Assembly (NCBI RefSeq): GCF_000715075.1
Contig: NC_134085.1
Span: 135,980,060-136,044,059 of the forward strand
Source of the DNA: Nicotiana tabacum
Taxonomy: Eukaryota; Streptophyta; Magnoliopsida; Solanales; Solanaceae
DNA length: 64,000 nt
Direction of reading: 5' to 3'
How positions within the stretch are numbered: position 1 is the stretch's first letter; every line of letters begins with the position of its first letter. Both the position numbers and the translations under genes were made by a program. Shown here piece by piece: positions 31,406-43,531 of this stretch. The notes below the pieces were generated by a model. It was not told the DNA's origin. It worked only from the letters and a program-made list of their open reading frames with translations, and did no database searches.

Positions 31406-34400
31406 TTCTTTTTACGCTGGCTCTAGTGATATGACATGCATGAGGAATCCTCAGCCCAGTCTTAAAAATCAATCTGGTTCCGAAATATTAATGCAAGAAA
31501 TATATTATGATTATGAATCAGAATATGATGAAGATGAGGTTTTTGAAGAGGTTAGTAAAGAGTTAATTCACTTTGAGGAAAAAATCAAATCTAACTTGAG
31601 TGATACCGAGGACATCAATATAGGGGACCCGAGTAATATCCGGGAAACTAAAATAAGTGTCCATCTCGAACCAAAGATCCGAGAAGAGTTAATTAAAGCA
31701 CTCATAGAATTCAAAGATGTTTTTGCATGGTCATATGACGACATGCCGGGCCTGAGCACTGATTTAGTGGTTCACAAATTGCCCACCGATCCAACGGTGC
31801 CTCCTGTCAAGCAGAGGCTGAGAAAATTCAAGCCTGATATGAGTGTGAAAATTAAGGAAGAAATCACCAAACAGTTGGAAGCAAAGGTCATTCGAGTCAC
31901 TCGATATCCTGTTTGGTTAGCTAATATCGTTCCTGTACCAAAGAAAGACGGCAAAATTAGAGTATGCGTCGACTACCGCAATCTCAACAAAGCAAGTTCG
32001 AAGGATAATTTCTCATTACCCAATATCCATATTTTGATCGATAATTGTGCCAAACATGATATAGGGTCTTTCGTGGATTGTTATGCCGGGTATCATCAAA
32101 TTCTAATGGATGAAGAAGACGCGGAAAAGATGGCATTCATCACACCATGGGGAACTTATTGCTACCGGGTAATGCCATTCGGTTTGAAGAACGCCGGAGC
32201 AACTTACATGAGAGCGATGACCACAGTGTTTCATGATATGATACACAAGGAGATTGAAGTATACGTGGACGATGTAATCATAAAATCAAAGCATCAGGCC
32301 GACCACGTTGGGGATTTGAGGAAATTCTTCTTAAGACTTCGCAGGTACAACCTCAAGCTTAACCCTACTAAATGCGCATTTGGAGTTCCATCTGGAAAGT
32401 TGCTGGGATTCATAGTCAGTCGACGAGGCATCGAGCTAGACCCATCAAAAATCAAAGCCATCCAAGAATTGCCACCTCCAAGGAACAAAACTGAAGTAAT
32501 GAGTTTGTTGGGAAGGTTGAATTACATCAGCAGGTTTATTTCTCAGCATACGTCAACCTGTGAGCCTATTTTCAAATTGTTGAAAAAGGATGCTGCGGTC
32601 GAATGGACGGATGAGTGTCAGGAGGCGTTTGATAAGATAAAAGGATACCTGTCAAACCCACCCGTGTTGGTCCCGCCAGAGCCAGGAAGACCTCTGATTC
32701 TTTACTTGACGGTCTTGGAAAATTCATTTGGTTGTGTATTGGGGCAACATGACCTCACTGGCAGAAAAGAACATGCCATCTACTACCTTAGCAAGAAGTT
32801 CACAGCTTATGAGGTTAAGTATACTCATCTGGAAAAGACATGTTGCGCCCTAACGTGGGTAGCTCAGAAGTTGAAACACTATTTGTCATCCTACACTACT
32901 TACCTCATTTCTCGTCTGGATCCATTGAAATATATTTTCCAAAAGCCGATGCCAACGGGAAGACTTGCGAAGTGGCAGATTTTGCTCACAGAGTTTGACA
33001 TCATCTATGTGACTCGGACTGCAATGAAAGCCCAAGCACTGGCCGATCATTTAGCCGAAAACCCGGTCGATGAGGAATACGAGCCGTTGAAAACCTATTT
33101 TCCTGATGAAGAAATAATGCATATCGACGAGGTGGAGCAAATTGAAAAACCTGGCTGGAAACTTTTCTTTGATGGAGCCGCTAACATGAAAGGAGTCGGG
33201 ATAGGAGCTGTAATCATCTCTGAAACAGGGCATCACTATCCTGTTACGGCTCAACTGCGATTTTATTGCACCAATAATATGGCTGAATATGAAGCTTGTA
33301 TTATGGGTTTAAGGCTAGCCGCAGACATGGGTATCCAAGAAATCTTAGTCATGGGAGATTCGGATCTTCTGGTACATCAAATTCAAGGAGAATGGGAAAC
33401 CCGAGACTTAAAGCTCATACCATACCGACAATGTCTACATGATCTTTGTCAGCGGTTTCAATCAGTGGAATTCTGGCATATTCCAAGGATTCATAATGAG
33501 GTTGCCGATGCATTGGCTACTTTGGCATCAATGTTGCACCATCTAGACAAAGCTTATGTGGATCCACTACATATTCGAGTTCACGATCAGCACGCTTATT
33601 GCAATATGGTTGAAGAAGAATTTGATGGTGAACCATGGTTCCACGACATCAAGGAGTATATCAGGATGGGGATATATCCCGCACAAGCCACAGGAGATCA
33701 AAAGAGGACCATTAGGCGATTGACAAATGGATTCTTCTTAAGCGGAGGAGTTTTGTATAAAAGAACACCAAACCTTGGATTATTAAGATGCATAGATGCC
33801 AGACAAGCTACAACTGTCATGTCTGAAGTACATTCGGGAGTTTGCGGACCCCACATGAGCGGATATGTGTTGGCAAAGAAAATCCTCCGAGCTGGCTACT
33901 ATTGGCTTACCATGGAGCGAGATTGTATCGGTTTTGTGCGCAAGTGTCATCAATGCCAGATACACGGAGATTTGATTCATTCTCCACCATCCGAGTTGCA
34001 CACAATGTCGACACCATGGCCTTTCGTTGCCTGGGGCATGGATGTGATTGGACCAATTGAGCCGGCAGCTTCCAATAGGCACAGGTTCATTCTGGTAGCC
34101 ATTGATTATTTTACCAAATGGGTTGAGGTCAAGACATTCAAATCAGCGACCAAGAAGGCTGTGGTCGATTTTGTCCACTCAAATATCATATGTCGATTCG
34201 GGATCCCAAAAGTGATCATCACAGATAACGGTGCCAATCTTAACAGTAACTTAATGAAGGAAGTATGTCAACAGTTTAAGATTACACATCGTAACTCAAC
34301 CCCATATCGACCCAAGGCGAATGGAGCAGTCGAGGCAGCCAACAAAAACATAAAGAAGATACTTCGGAAAATGGTAGAAGGTTCAAGACAATGGCATGAA

Positions 34401-34883
34401 AAACTACCATTTGCGTTATTGGGATATCACACTACTGTTCGCACTTCAGTAGGAGCAACTCCTTATTTGTTGGTATATGGCACTGAAGCAGTAATTCCTG
34501 CAGAAGTTGAGATTCCTTCCCTTCGGATCATCGCCGAAGCAAAGATTGATGATGATGAGTGGGTCAAAACCCGTCTGGAACAGTTAAACTTGATTGATGA
34601 AAAATGATTGGCCGCAGTATGTCATGGTCAATTGTATCAAAGAAGAATAGCAAGAGCATATAACAAAAAAGTGCGTCCACGGAAGTTCGAAGTGGGTCAA
34701 CATGTGCTGAAACGTATTCTTCCACATCAGGTTGAGGCAAAAGGCAAATTTGCCCCGAATTGGCAAGGACCATTCATTGTGACCAGAGTATTATCGAATG
34801 GTGCACTATGCTTAACAGACATTGAAGGCAAATGCATAGACATGGCGATCAATTCTGACGCGGTAAAGAGATATTATGCATAA
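31406..34883 (+). CDS. Ogre A pol: RT, RNase H, second RNase H, integrase
   Basis: The frame is open from the intron acceptor to 34604, has one TGA at 34605, then continues in the same frame to TAA at 34881-34883. Domains from ATG 31431: RT with VPKKDGKIRVCVDYRNLN, FGLKNAGATYMRAM and YVDD (32262-32273); Ty3-type RNase H (about 32580-32910, EHAIYYLSKKFTAYE); a second, archaeal-type RNase H (about 33150-33540: FFDGAANM, NMAEYEACI, GDSDLLV, NEVADALATLA); an integrase with an HHCC finger (CHQCQIHGD), the DDE core GMDVIGP / TDNGAN / GAVEAANK, and a C-terminal GQHVLKR segment. The catalytic residues are all visible. The single stop near the integrase C-terminus would remove the last 90 residues. 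The enzyme set copies element RNA and integrates the cDNA. Confidence 0.9.
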
Positions 34884-35084
34884 TTTTTTTTAAATGTTTG
34901 TATTTAGCATTATTTCGAAGATTGGAATGACAAAGGCAATTTATTCTGCTATCCAAACACTATACTATTTGCTTCCCCTTCGAGCCATATTTGTTTCTTT
35001 CTTACCCTCTCTTGGAATCAATGAAAATCAAATATGAAATAACAATAAATAAATAAAAAAAAAAGAAAATCACTATTATTAGTG

Positions 35085-35142
35085 AACTACGTTTGACCTG
35101 ATTCCTCAAAGAAGGATACGTAGGCGCCTTACGGCTCGGTCA
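35085..35142 (+). other. Ogre RNA pseudoknot motif, copy 2
   Basis: CTACG (35087-35091) with CGTAG (35119-35123); inner TCCT (35103-35106) with AGGA (35113-35116); TGACC (35094-35098) with GGTCA (35138-35142). It lies 3' of pol. Confidence 0.65.
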
Positions 35143-35400
35143 TAGGGTGCACAATATGCATAAGGTGCCCAAAAAGAAATATCAAGAGACCCCAATCAAG
35201 AAAACTGGGGCAGGAGTTGTATTGGAAATAAGAAAAAGATTCCAAGAGTTGTAATTTTAAACTCATACCAAAACTGTTTAGTTTTTGATACCTTTCCAAC
35301 CACATACCAAAAAGACCTTTCGATCAATCTTAGAAAAATGCTGAGTCAAGCAAATGAAGATGGTTCATAACACTCTGGTACAAACAAGAAAAGAAAGTAA

Positions 35401-35590
35401 AAATGAGAGAGTCTTATAGGTGAAAACCCACACGGGCACCATAAGGCGACGGAAGTTGAGAGAAAAGTAAAATGAGAGAGTCTTATAGGTGAAAACCCAC
35501 ACGGGCACCATAAGGCGATGGAAGATGAGAGAAAGTAAAATGAGAGAGTCTTATTGGTGAAAACCTTCGTAGGCACCATAAGGCGAAAAG
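35401..35590 (+). repeat. Threefold tandem repeat, unit about 69 bp
   Basis: Three consecutive copies of a segment containing AATGAGAGAGTCTTAT and GGCACCATAAGGCG. A homologous array in opposite orientation occurs in Ogre B (51655-51830). Confidence 0.8.
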
Positions 35591-36330
35591 GAAGTAAGAT
35601 ATGAACAAATGAGGAAGGTTTATCGGTGAAAACTCGTTGAGATATTGCAAGTACAACAGGTCTGTAAAATGAAAAATGAAGTTGGATTACGGAAATTTTG
35701 GGGAAAACAAAAATGAGACAATTGAAAGGAGATTGATTAAAAGACTGGGCTGATTAATCCAAATTGCATACCATGATCATTGGCGCCAGTGACTCCAATC
35801 AGATAAGTCCTTTATTCCTTCGTCAACAATCATCCAAATTTGGATTTTTCTTCTCATTCTATAATTGTCGAAATCAGCGTGTTTCGTCACTAATAATCTT
35901 ATTCTTTTAAAGCTTTGAGATAAGTTTTATTCCAAACAAATAAGAAGGAATGTCAAGGTATACTACCAAGATTCAAGATTACATGATGCAAAATACGGCC
36001 ATGAAAGGCGGGAGATAAAAATAATAAGATATGGGTGTAAGAAAAATGGAATCAAAAGCGGATCAGCAATGTCAGGAGAACATATGATTACGGTTAAAAG
36101 GGTTTGAAGGAAAACATACAGAGGGGAATCCTACAGTTAAGGATCAATTACAAGGACAAACAGTTTTTTCAACCATTTCAAGGCAACAAAACAAGACAGA
36201 GAAGCCCCACCGTCGGCGAAAATGCCCAGTTAACCCTTCTGTTTTAAAACTAACAAAGTTTTCTTTGATTTTAAAATAGGGGCAAAAACAACATTTGTGT
36301 CAGGAAAAACCCGATGAGAAATTTAAGAAG

Positions 36331-38310
36331 AAATCAGGCGTCCACCTGGAGAATGAGGATGAAAAGAAGGGATTAAAAAGAAATCAGGCGTCCACCTGGA
36401 GAATGAGGATAAAGAATTTAAGAAGAAGTCAGGCGTCCACCTGGAGAATGAGGACAAAGAATTGAAGAAATCAGGCGTCCACCTGGAGAATGAGGATGAA
36501 AAGAATTTAAGAAGGAGTCAGGCGTCCACCTGGAGAATGAGGACAAAGAAAAGAAGAAATCAGGCGTCCACCTGGAGAATGAGGATGAAAAGAAGGGATT
36601 AAAAAGAAATCAGGCGTCCACCTGGAGAATGAGGATAAAGAATTTAAGAAGAAGTCAGGCGTCCACCTGGAGAATGAGGACAAAGAATTGAAGAAATCAG
36701 GCGTCCACCTGGAGAATGAGGATGAAAAGAATTTAAGAAGAAGTCAGGCGTCCACCTGGAGAATGAGGACAAAGAATTGAAGAAATCAGGCGTCCACCTG
36801 GAGAACGAGGATGAAGAATTAAAGAAAAAATCAGGCGTCCACCTGGAGAATGAGGACAAAGAATTGAAGAAATCAGGCGTCCACCTGGAGAATGAGGATG
36901 AGGAATTGAAGAAATCAGGCGTCCACCTGGAGAATGAGGATGAATAATTTAAGAAGAAATCAGGCATCCACCTGGAGAATGAGGACAAAGAATTGAAGAA
37001 ATCAGGCATCCACCTGGAGAATGAGGATGAAAAGAATTTAAGAAGGAGTCAGGCGTCCACCTGGAGAATGAGGACAAAGAATTGAAGAAGTCAGGCGTCC
37101 ACCTGGAGAATGAGGATGAGGAATTGAAGAAATCAGGCGTCCACCTGGAGAATGAGGATGGGGAATTGAAGAAGTCAGGCGTCCACCTGGAGAATGAGGA
37201 TGAAAAGAATTAAAGAAGGAGTCAGGCGTCCACCTGGAAAATGAGGACAAAGAAAAGAAGAAATCAGGCGTCCACCTGGAGAATGAGGATAAAGAAGTTA
37301 AGAAGGAGTCAGGCGTCTACCTGGAGAATGAGGATGAAGAATTTAAGAAGAAGTCAGGCGTCCACCTGGAGAATGAGGACAAAGAATTGAAGAAATCAGG
37401 CGTCCACCTGGAGAATGAGGATGAAAAGAATTTAAGAAGAAGTCAGGCGTCCACCTGGAGAATGAGGACAAAGAATTGAAGAAATCAGGCGTCCACCTAG
37501 AGAATGAGGATGAAGAATTAAAGAAGAAATCAGGCGTCCACCTGGAGAATGAGGACAAAGAATTGAAGAAATCAGGCGTCCACCTGGAGAATGAGGATGA
37601 GGAATTGAAGAAATCAGGCGTCCACCTGGAGAATGAGGATGAATAATTTAAGAAGAAATCAGGCATCCACCTGGAGAATGAGGACAAAGAATTGAAGAAA
37701 TCAGGCATCCACCTGGAGAATGAGGATGAAAAGAATTTAAGAAGGAGTCAGGCGTCCACCTGGAGAATGAGGACAAAGAATTGAAGAAGTCAGGCGTCCA
37801 CCTGGAGAATGAGGATGAGGAATTAAAGAAATCAGGCGTCCACCTGGAGAATGAGGATGGGGAATTGAAGAAGTCAGGCGTCCACCTGGAGAATGAGGAT
37901 GAAAAGAATTAAAGAAGGAGTCAGGCGTCCACCTGGAAAATGAGGATAAAGAAAAGAAGAAATCAGGCGTCCACCTGGAGAATGAGGATAAAGAAGTTAA
38001 GAAGGAGTCAGGCGTCCACCTGGAGAATGAGGACAAAGAATTGAAGAAGTCAGGCGTCCACCTGGAGAATGAGGATGAGGAATTGAAGAAATCAGGCGTC
38101 CACCTGGAGAATGAGGATGAGGAATTGAAGAAGTCAGGCGTCCACCTGGAGAATGAGGATGAAAAGAATTAAAGAAGGAGTCAGGCGTCCACCTGGAGAA
38201 TGAGGACAAAGAAAAGAAGAAATCAGGCATCCACCTGGAGAACAAGGGAATACATTTAAAGCAGACAGAAGTCAGGCACCCACCTGCAGAACGAGGGAAT
38301 ACAATTGAAG
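36331..38310 (+). repeat. 3'UTR tandem array, about 45 units of CAGGCGTCCACCTGGAGAATG
   Basis: Each unit carries CAGGCGTCCACCTGGAGAAT plus a variable purine-rich spacer (GAGGATGAAAAGAATTTAAG and similar), about 38-45 bp. By eye there are about 45 copies. A higher-order duplication of 699 bp is visible: frames at 36644-37009 and 37343-37708 translate identically, and the starts at 37038 and 37737 are again 699 apart. The last two units (about 38226-38300) are degenerate. Long minus-strand frames here (Pro/Ser/Trp-rich) are artefacts of the repeat. Ogre elements are known for such variable 3' arrays. Confidence 0.95.
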
Positions 38311-38840
38311 TGTTGAAATCAAAAGCCCGCTCATATGAGAAAGGAGCACATTTAGAGTCAATAAAGCAGAGGAGTCCAAAAAGTCCCCAGCAGGAAACAA
38401 CAAGAGTCCCAAACAGATAAAGAAAATACGGGACACAATGAAAAGGAATACGGAATAAGCCAAATGCCCAAGAGTCACCAAGATATCAAGACAACAAGGA
38501 ACGTAGGGCATGATCTAGATAAGATTTTATAATTCATGTACCATAGTCTAGTTTAGCTTTTTGTATTACCTTTGAAGCAAGGTGTAATAAGGAGGTCAGC
38601 AAGCAGTAAAAGCAGCACGAAAACAGCAGTAACATCACAGTCCCATGGTAGTCCCAGCTACCCAAAACTTCCCGAACTACATTGACCCGATTCCTTTATA
38701 GCCAAGGATATGTAGGAAACCTTTGAAGCAGAGGTTCGGTCAAATCTTTCAAAAAATGCTTCCCACGGAGTATTTGAACGGGCAAAAATCGCTCGTATCC
38801 GCTCACTTTATCTTTGCACGAAAACTCTTCGAGTTTCCGC
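38311..38840 (+). other. Ogre A 3' region between tandem array and PPT
   Basis: Non-coding; contains pseudoknot copy 3 (38674-38743). Confidence 0.6.
38674..38743 (+). other. Ogre RNA pseudoknot motif, copy 3
   Basis: CTACA (38677-38681) with TGTAG (38711-38715); inner TCCT (38692-38695) with AGGA (38705-38708); TTGACC (38682-38687) with GGTCAA (38738-38743). It lies shortly before the PPT. Confidence 0.65.
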
Positions 38841-38855
38841 ACAAAGAGGGGCAGC
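38841..38855 (+). other. Ogre A polypurine tract
   Basis: ACAAAGAGGGGCAGC sits directly before the LTR start TGTGAGCACGTG. The same tract, inverted, precedes the Ogre B LTR at 49130-49144. Confidence 0.85.
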
Positions 38856-41800
38856 TGTGAGCACGTGATTTTTGCCTCACGAAAACTACTCCAAAACAAA
38901 TCAAAAATAAAATAAATTTCTTTAGTGTGCAATTTTTGAATTTGCGTGGTGTTAAATATTTGTGTTATGTCCGTAAATGTTTACTTTGTCATAATAAAAT
39001 GAAAATTAAAATAAAATATATGTTTCATGCATATCTAGGATTTAATTATGCATTTAATAATTGATTCAAAATAAAATCACAAAATATGCATTTGTTCTAT
39101 TTTAAATATTTCGCTGTGTGATTAATGTTTGGTCTTTGTGTTAAATAATTGTTAAAAGGTAATTAATATCTTTGGAAGGGTAATTTTTGTTTTTATAATT
39201 TTAATTAAGATTTTAATGATTAGTAATAATTTTAGGAAATAAAAAATATAAGTTGTAAAAAAGAAAATCGAACCTGGACCTAAATCCAGGCCCAAACAAA
39301 ATAAGCCCCATAAGTCCAGTCCAAACAAACCTGTCCGGTCCAATTCGAACAAGCCTAAACGACGCCGTATGAGGTACCTCAAATCTGGGCCATTGATTCG
39401 TTTCAATCAAACGGTCCAGTTCAGCCATTGCTTAAATGAAACGACGGCGTTTTAAGTTATCAAATCTGAACCGTTCCTCTATCTTGATCCAACGGCCTCC
39501 GTAATTCACCCAAACCCGATCCATATCACCCCCGGGCTGACCCCTTTCCCCCAACTTAAACCAAACGATGTCGTTTGGTTAAGTGAATTGATCTCAACCG
39601 TGCATCTTAATTGATCCAACGGATGAGATCAATCCACCCCACACCTAAATAAGGCCCAAACCCCTACCCCGGCCCCTAACTAAACACCCCCCTCCTCTCT
39701 ACTGTTCATCATCCCCTCCGAAATCATACCCTAACCCTAGCCGCCCTCATTCCCCACCGCCTGAAACCCGGCGGCAACAACGCCGCCGGTCACCACCTTA
39801 ACACCCCTGAACCCCCTGACCACCCTCTATCTGACTATGATAACCATTGAGTTCGAATCTCCCTGGAGTTTCTCGAATCTTCATTTGAAGATTCGAGACA
39901 AACTCAGATCCAAACCAACCAAGCCACGGTTAACACCATAGCACCCCCTAGCCTGCCTCGTTATGGATCCGGTATTTGTTTGGCTCGAATCACCTCAGAG
40001 CTTCTCGAATCTTCATTTGAAGATTCGAGCCAAATATGAACTCACCCAGATCTGTTCTAAACTAACACCAAATCACCCCTAGGCTTCCCTCACCCTTGTG
40101 TCGTCTTTGGCTCCCTTCGAATCTACCCGGAAATGTTCGGATTTAAAATCCAAGATCTGAAACCCTAAATTTTCCAATCTTGGAAATCTTCTTCAATTCA
40201 AACGAAGGATTGAGGTTTAATCGACCTTAGTCGAAGTATTTTCAGTGGAAAATACTTCGACTAAGGTCTGTTTGATTTCAAAAAGTCTGAATCCAAGTTG
40301 AGTTTGAGTCTGAATAAATTTGAAGATTCAGAGGTATTTTTCTATTTCTTTTGTGTATTCTACGTGTATTTTTGTTTGTTTCAATAACCTGTTAATTTTT
40401 CATATTTTTGTTTGATTAATTCTGTCATTTTTGTCTCATACCCGTATGTTTGATCAAATAAATGAATTGTTTCTGTTGGTTATGTTTGTTCACAATGTGT
40501 GTAATCGACTCGATTAAATTCGTCGATTAGTTACATTATGAATTCCCGTTTGTGATAATACTGATGGAAATAATCTGTTTCTATAGACTGTTTGTTGACA
40601 ATTGTGTAGATAATCAGCTTAAGTTAATACTCGTCAGTTAAATCACCCTTGTTTGTAAATCAATAAGTCTGTCAGAATAATTGTTGTATGTATATTGTTT
40701 CCTGAACATTAAGTTTCAGGGCATTGTCAGTATATTGACAATGCTCCTGTTTGTTTGATCTTAGTTCAAAAGTTGAAGTTCAGTTTGAATTATTGTTGAA
40801 ATTCAGTATAATGTTGTTGAGATGTTAGGTAAATTCAATTTCACAATTGTTGGATAGATACAACTATGTTAGGAACTTAAGAGAATTGGTATTAGCTGTT
40901 TTAAATCAGGTTGATAATTAGGTTTGAACAGATTTTTAAGTCTGTTTCATAATAGATTCTGATCTTGTATTAATGGGCAGTAGAAAACAGTAGGTCAGGG
41001 GCATTTCTGGGAATGAAATAGTAAAAACAGTGTGTTAGTGCTAGTGTATTATAATGGAATGTTAGTGGCTATAGTTTAAGATAATAATGGGGAACAAGGG
41101 ATAATGGGGCTGCTGAAAATCAGGATAAGATCACTTAATAGGATTTAAAGTATTCAAAAGCAGTTTTTAATGGAACTTTCTGATTTTTTAAAAAGAGAAA
41201 AAGGTCCAAGCAGCACTAAAAGAAAGGAGCAGACCTGTATAAATACAGGATCTAATTAGGGGAAAAGGGGAGAGTTTTGAGAGAGAGTTTTTTTCAGAGA
41301 GTTTTTAAGAAATCAGATATTAAGACTGAAGGTCAGATTTTGAACAGAGATTTGGAAAGAGAGAAAAAAATGAGGAGATATTAGGAGAAAAATCTGATTT
41401 GAAGGACAGATTTTAGGACTGAAGATTAGTTTTCAGAGAGAGTTTTTAAAGAGAGGGAGAGAGATTTTAAGAGTCTGATTTTAAGGCATTAGATATATAC
41501 ACAGAAATATATATACATAGAGAGAAATCTGGATAGAAGAAGAGAAGAAAACAAAAACAGAAAAATCAGAAATAGGAACCCGAAAGAGGAAGAAACTGAA
41601 ATCTGAAAAAATGTTATTCTTCTAGAATCTGTCCGTTGTTTGTTTTGTGGATATTGTTCAGCTTGAATCTGAAATCTTTCTTTCAAGTTTCTGTCACTGT
41701 TCATCTGGGTTAACGGGTCTTGTTCAGACTTGCTGTATACTGCTATTCTGCTGAATTTGTTACTGCTGCTACTGCTGAAATTTTAACTCCTTCTTCCTTC

Positions 41801-43531
41801 ATTGCCAGGTACATATCTTTTAAAACCTATGTTGTGAAGGGTTTCAACATGACAATAAATAAAGTTTGAATTGTAATACTATCTTCTATTCATTTGAGCT
41901 CTTTAGTTAAAAATTCAGCTTTGTTTCATGATTAAATAAGTAGTATATGTTGACGGGATGACTGTAAGTTAAATGTCATTTCTTGAAGTTTGTATAAGTG
42001 TTGTAATAAGGTTAATTTTCTAAATTTTCATTAAGGGAAGATATAATTAAGTTGTCAAGGTAGGGAATATGGCATGAATGTTGGCCATTATTTAATTTTT
42101 TTTTTTGGTGTTGTTAGCTAAGTAAAGAGTAATGTAGAAATATCAAGAAAACTACACTAGTAACATCTATTGTTAAATAAGGTAAAAATGGTGTTGGTGT
42201 TGTTTTCATGTATAAGATAACAGATGTATGTATAACCATTAGTGAAAAGTGATTTGATATAACTCGTTACGATGTTAGAATGTTATGAATGTTTCCGACA
42301 TACAGTTAGGTTGCATGTAAGACAATTTTATTGAATCAGGTTTGTATATTAATTCCTTTCTTATCAACTGGATGCCTATCTACCATCGTAAGCAAATTAA
42401 CCGAACGATTACAATTTTGGATTAAAAACAAGTATATGAGAATAAGATGGGATGTATAAGCGCGAGTTGCAACATTCTATATCAATGATACGTAGAAATA
42501 TAGTTTGCATTAAATAATAAAAATTCTTCAAAAAATATCTCTCCCCTTTATAAATCATTTTTTTAGTTTCATATGCAATTCATTCTTTGGTATATATATA
42601 TGTTGTATTTGCTAAAAATAGTATTAATCATATTTTTATTCTTTTCTTTGAATTTGAATAGTCTGGATGAATATAATTTATACGCAGAAATTATAATCGA
42701 CGGGCAACATTTAATAAATTATGATTTTTTTTTAAAAAAAATTTAAAGGCATCCCTTAAATGTGAATTTCTCAGGATTTTCATATAAAATGTGTAGATAT
42801 AATAAACAATTCGTAGAAAACCCAATATACCGTTAAGAATATTTGGCGTAATTAGGGATGCGTTCGTGTAACCTGATTATATTTTTAAAATCAATTCAAA
42901 TTATGCGTTCTCGCAACTTCGAGTGAACATTTTTAATAAAAGGGATTTCTCCGAGGATATCAAAATAATTTCATTTAGCCCGAGATGTGCAATTCATTGT
43001 TTAAATACAATGGTGACGATGTTCTTGATTTTATTTTAAATTTTGAACATATGAGTTTTAACAAAAAATATAATATGGTCAATTTTATTGTGTACACGTA
43101 TGCGTGACACGATCCCCTGTAATTATAAAAGGTATATAATACGAATATACGTACGCGTAATTCGTTTATATAATTGTAAACAATAAATAAAAGCGGAAGT
43201 AAAATCATGCAATAAAAACGTATTTAGTAAAATCAAGATAATTAAGCCAATAATAAAAACAGTTGAGCGACCGTGCTAGAACCACGGAATTCGGAAATGC
43301 CTAACACCTTCTTCCGGATTAACAAAATTCCTTACTCAGGATTTCTGGTTCGCAGAATAACAAACAGAGTCATATTCTCCTCGATTCAGGGATTAAAACC
43401 GGTGACTTGAGACGCCTTAAAATTCCCAGGTGGCGACTCTGAAACAAAACAAATAAATCCCGTTTCGACTGTCCTTAAATTGGAGAAAACTCCCTACGCG
43501 TCCCGCGGGCGCGGAAAAAGGAGGTGTGACA
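38856..43531 (+). repeat. Ogre A 3' LTR, 4676 bp
   Basis: Starts TGTGAGCACGTG, ends GGTGTGACA. Contains the TATA box at 41238-41245, the 20-bp hairpin at about 40224-40267, the CTCGAATCTTCA hairpins, and a further AACCAAACGA/TCGTTTGGTT stem at 39559-39580 in the part the 5' LTR has lost. Positions 39720-39790 are GC rich and not coding. After the LTR the Tekay sequence resumes with CCGATAACTAAAC. Confidence 0.93.
41238..41245 (+). promoter_or_regulatory. TATA box of Ogre A 3' LTR
   Basis: TATAAATA in the same CCTGTATAAATACAGG context as the 5' copy. It could fire outward into the Tekay remnant downstream. Confidence 0.6.

Larger units (their letters stand above)
34884..36330 (+). other. Ogre A 3' untranslated region, part 1
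   Basis: Holds pseudoknot copy 2 (35085-35142) and a threefold tandem repeat of about 69 bp at 35401-35590 (GAGAGAGTCTTATAGGTGAA...GCACCATAAGGCG). No gene; the 77-codon minus frame is the repeat read backwards. Confidence 0.7.
20583..43531 (+). mobile_element. Ogre element A (Ty3/gypsy, Tat/Ogre lineage), nearly complete
   Basis: Order on plus: truncated 5' LTR (20583-24315), PBS (24320-24337), leader, ORF1 (25188-27260), gag-pro (27773-about 31222), intron (31223-31405), RT-RH-aRH-INT (31406-34883), tandem-repeat 3' region (about 35400-38310), PPT (38841-38855) and 3' LTR (38856-43531). The extra ORF upstream of gag, the intron between pro and RT, the second RNase H and the very long LTRs are the accepted hallmarks of Ogre. 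With an intact 5' LTR it would be about 23.9 kb. It carries five in-frame stops and one frameshift, so it is non-functional as sequenced. It sits inside a Tekay/Del element whose gag resumes at 43532. Confidence 0.93.

Noticed and set aside
36644..38245. Pro/Ser/Trp-rich minus-strand proteins of 70-121 aa
   Set aside because: They are the tandem array read backwards; identical copies 699 bp apart show repeat structure, not coding selection.
36331..38310. CRISPR-like array
   Set aside because: The regular core with variable spacers resembles one at first sight, but spacers are related to each other, this is plant DNA, there are no cas genes, and it lies in an Ogre 3'UTR.
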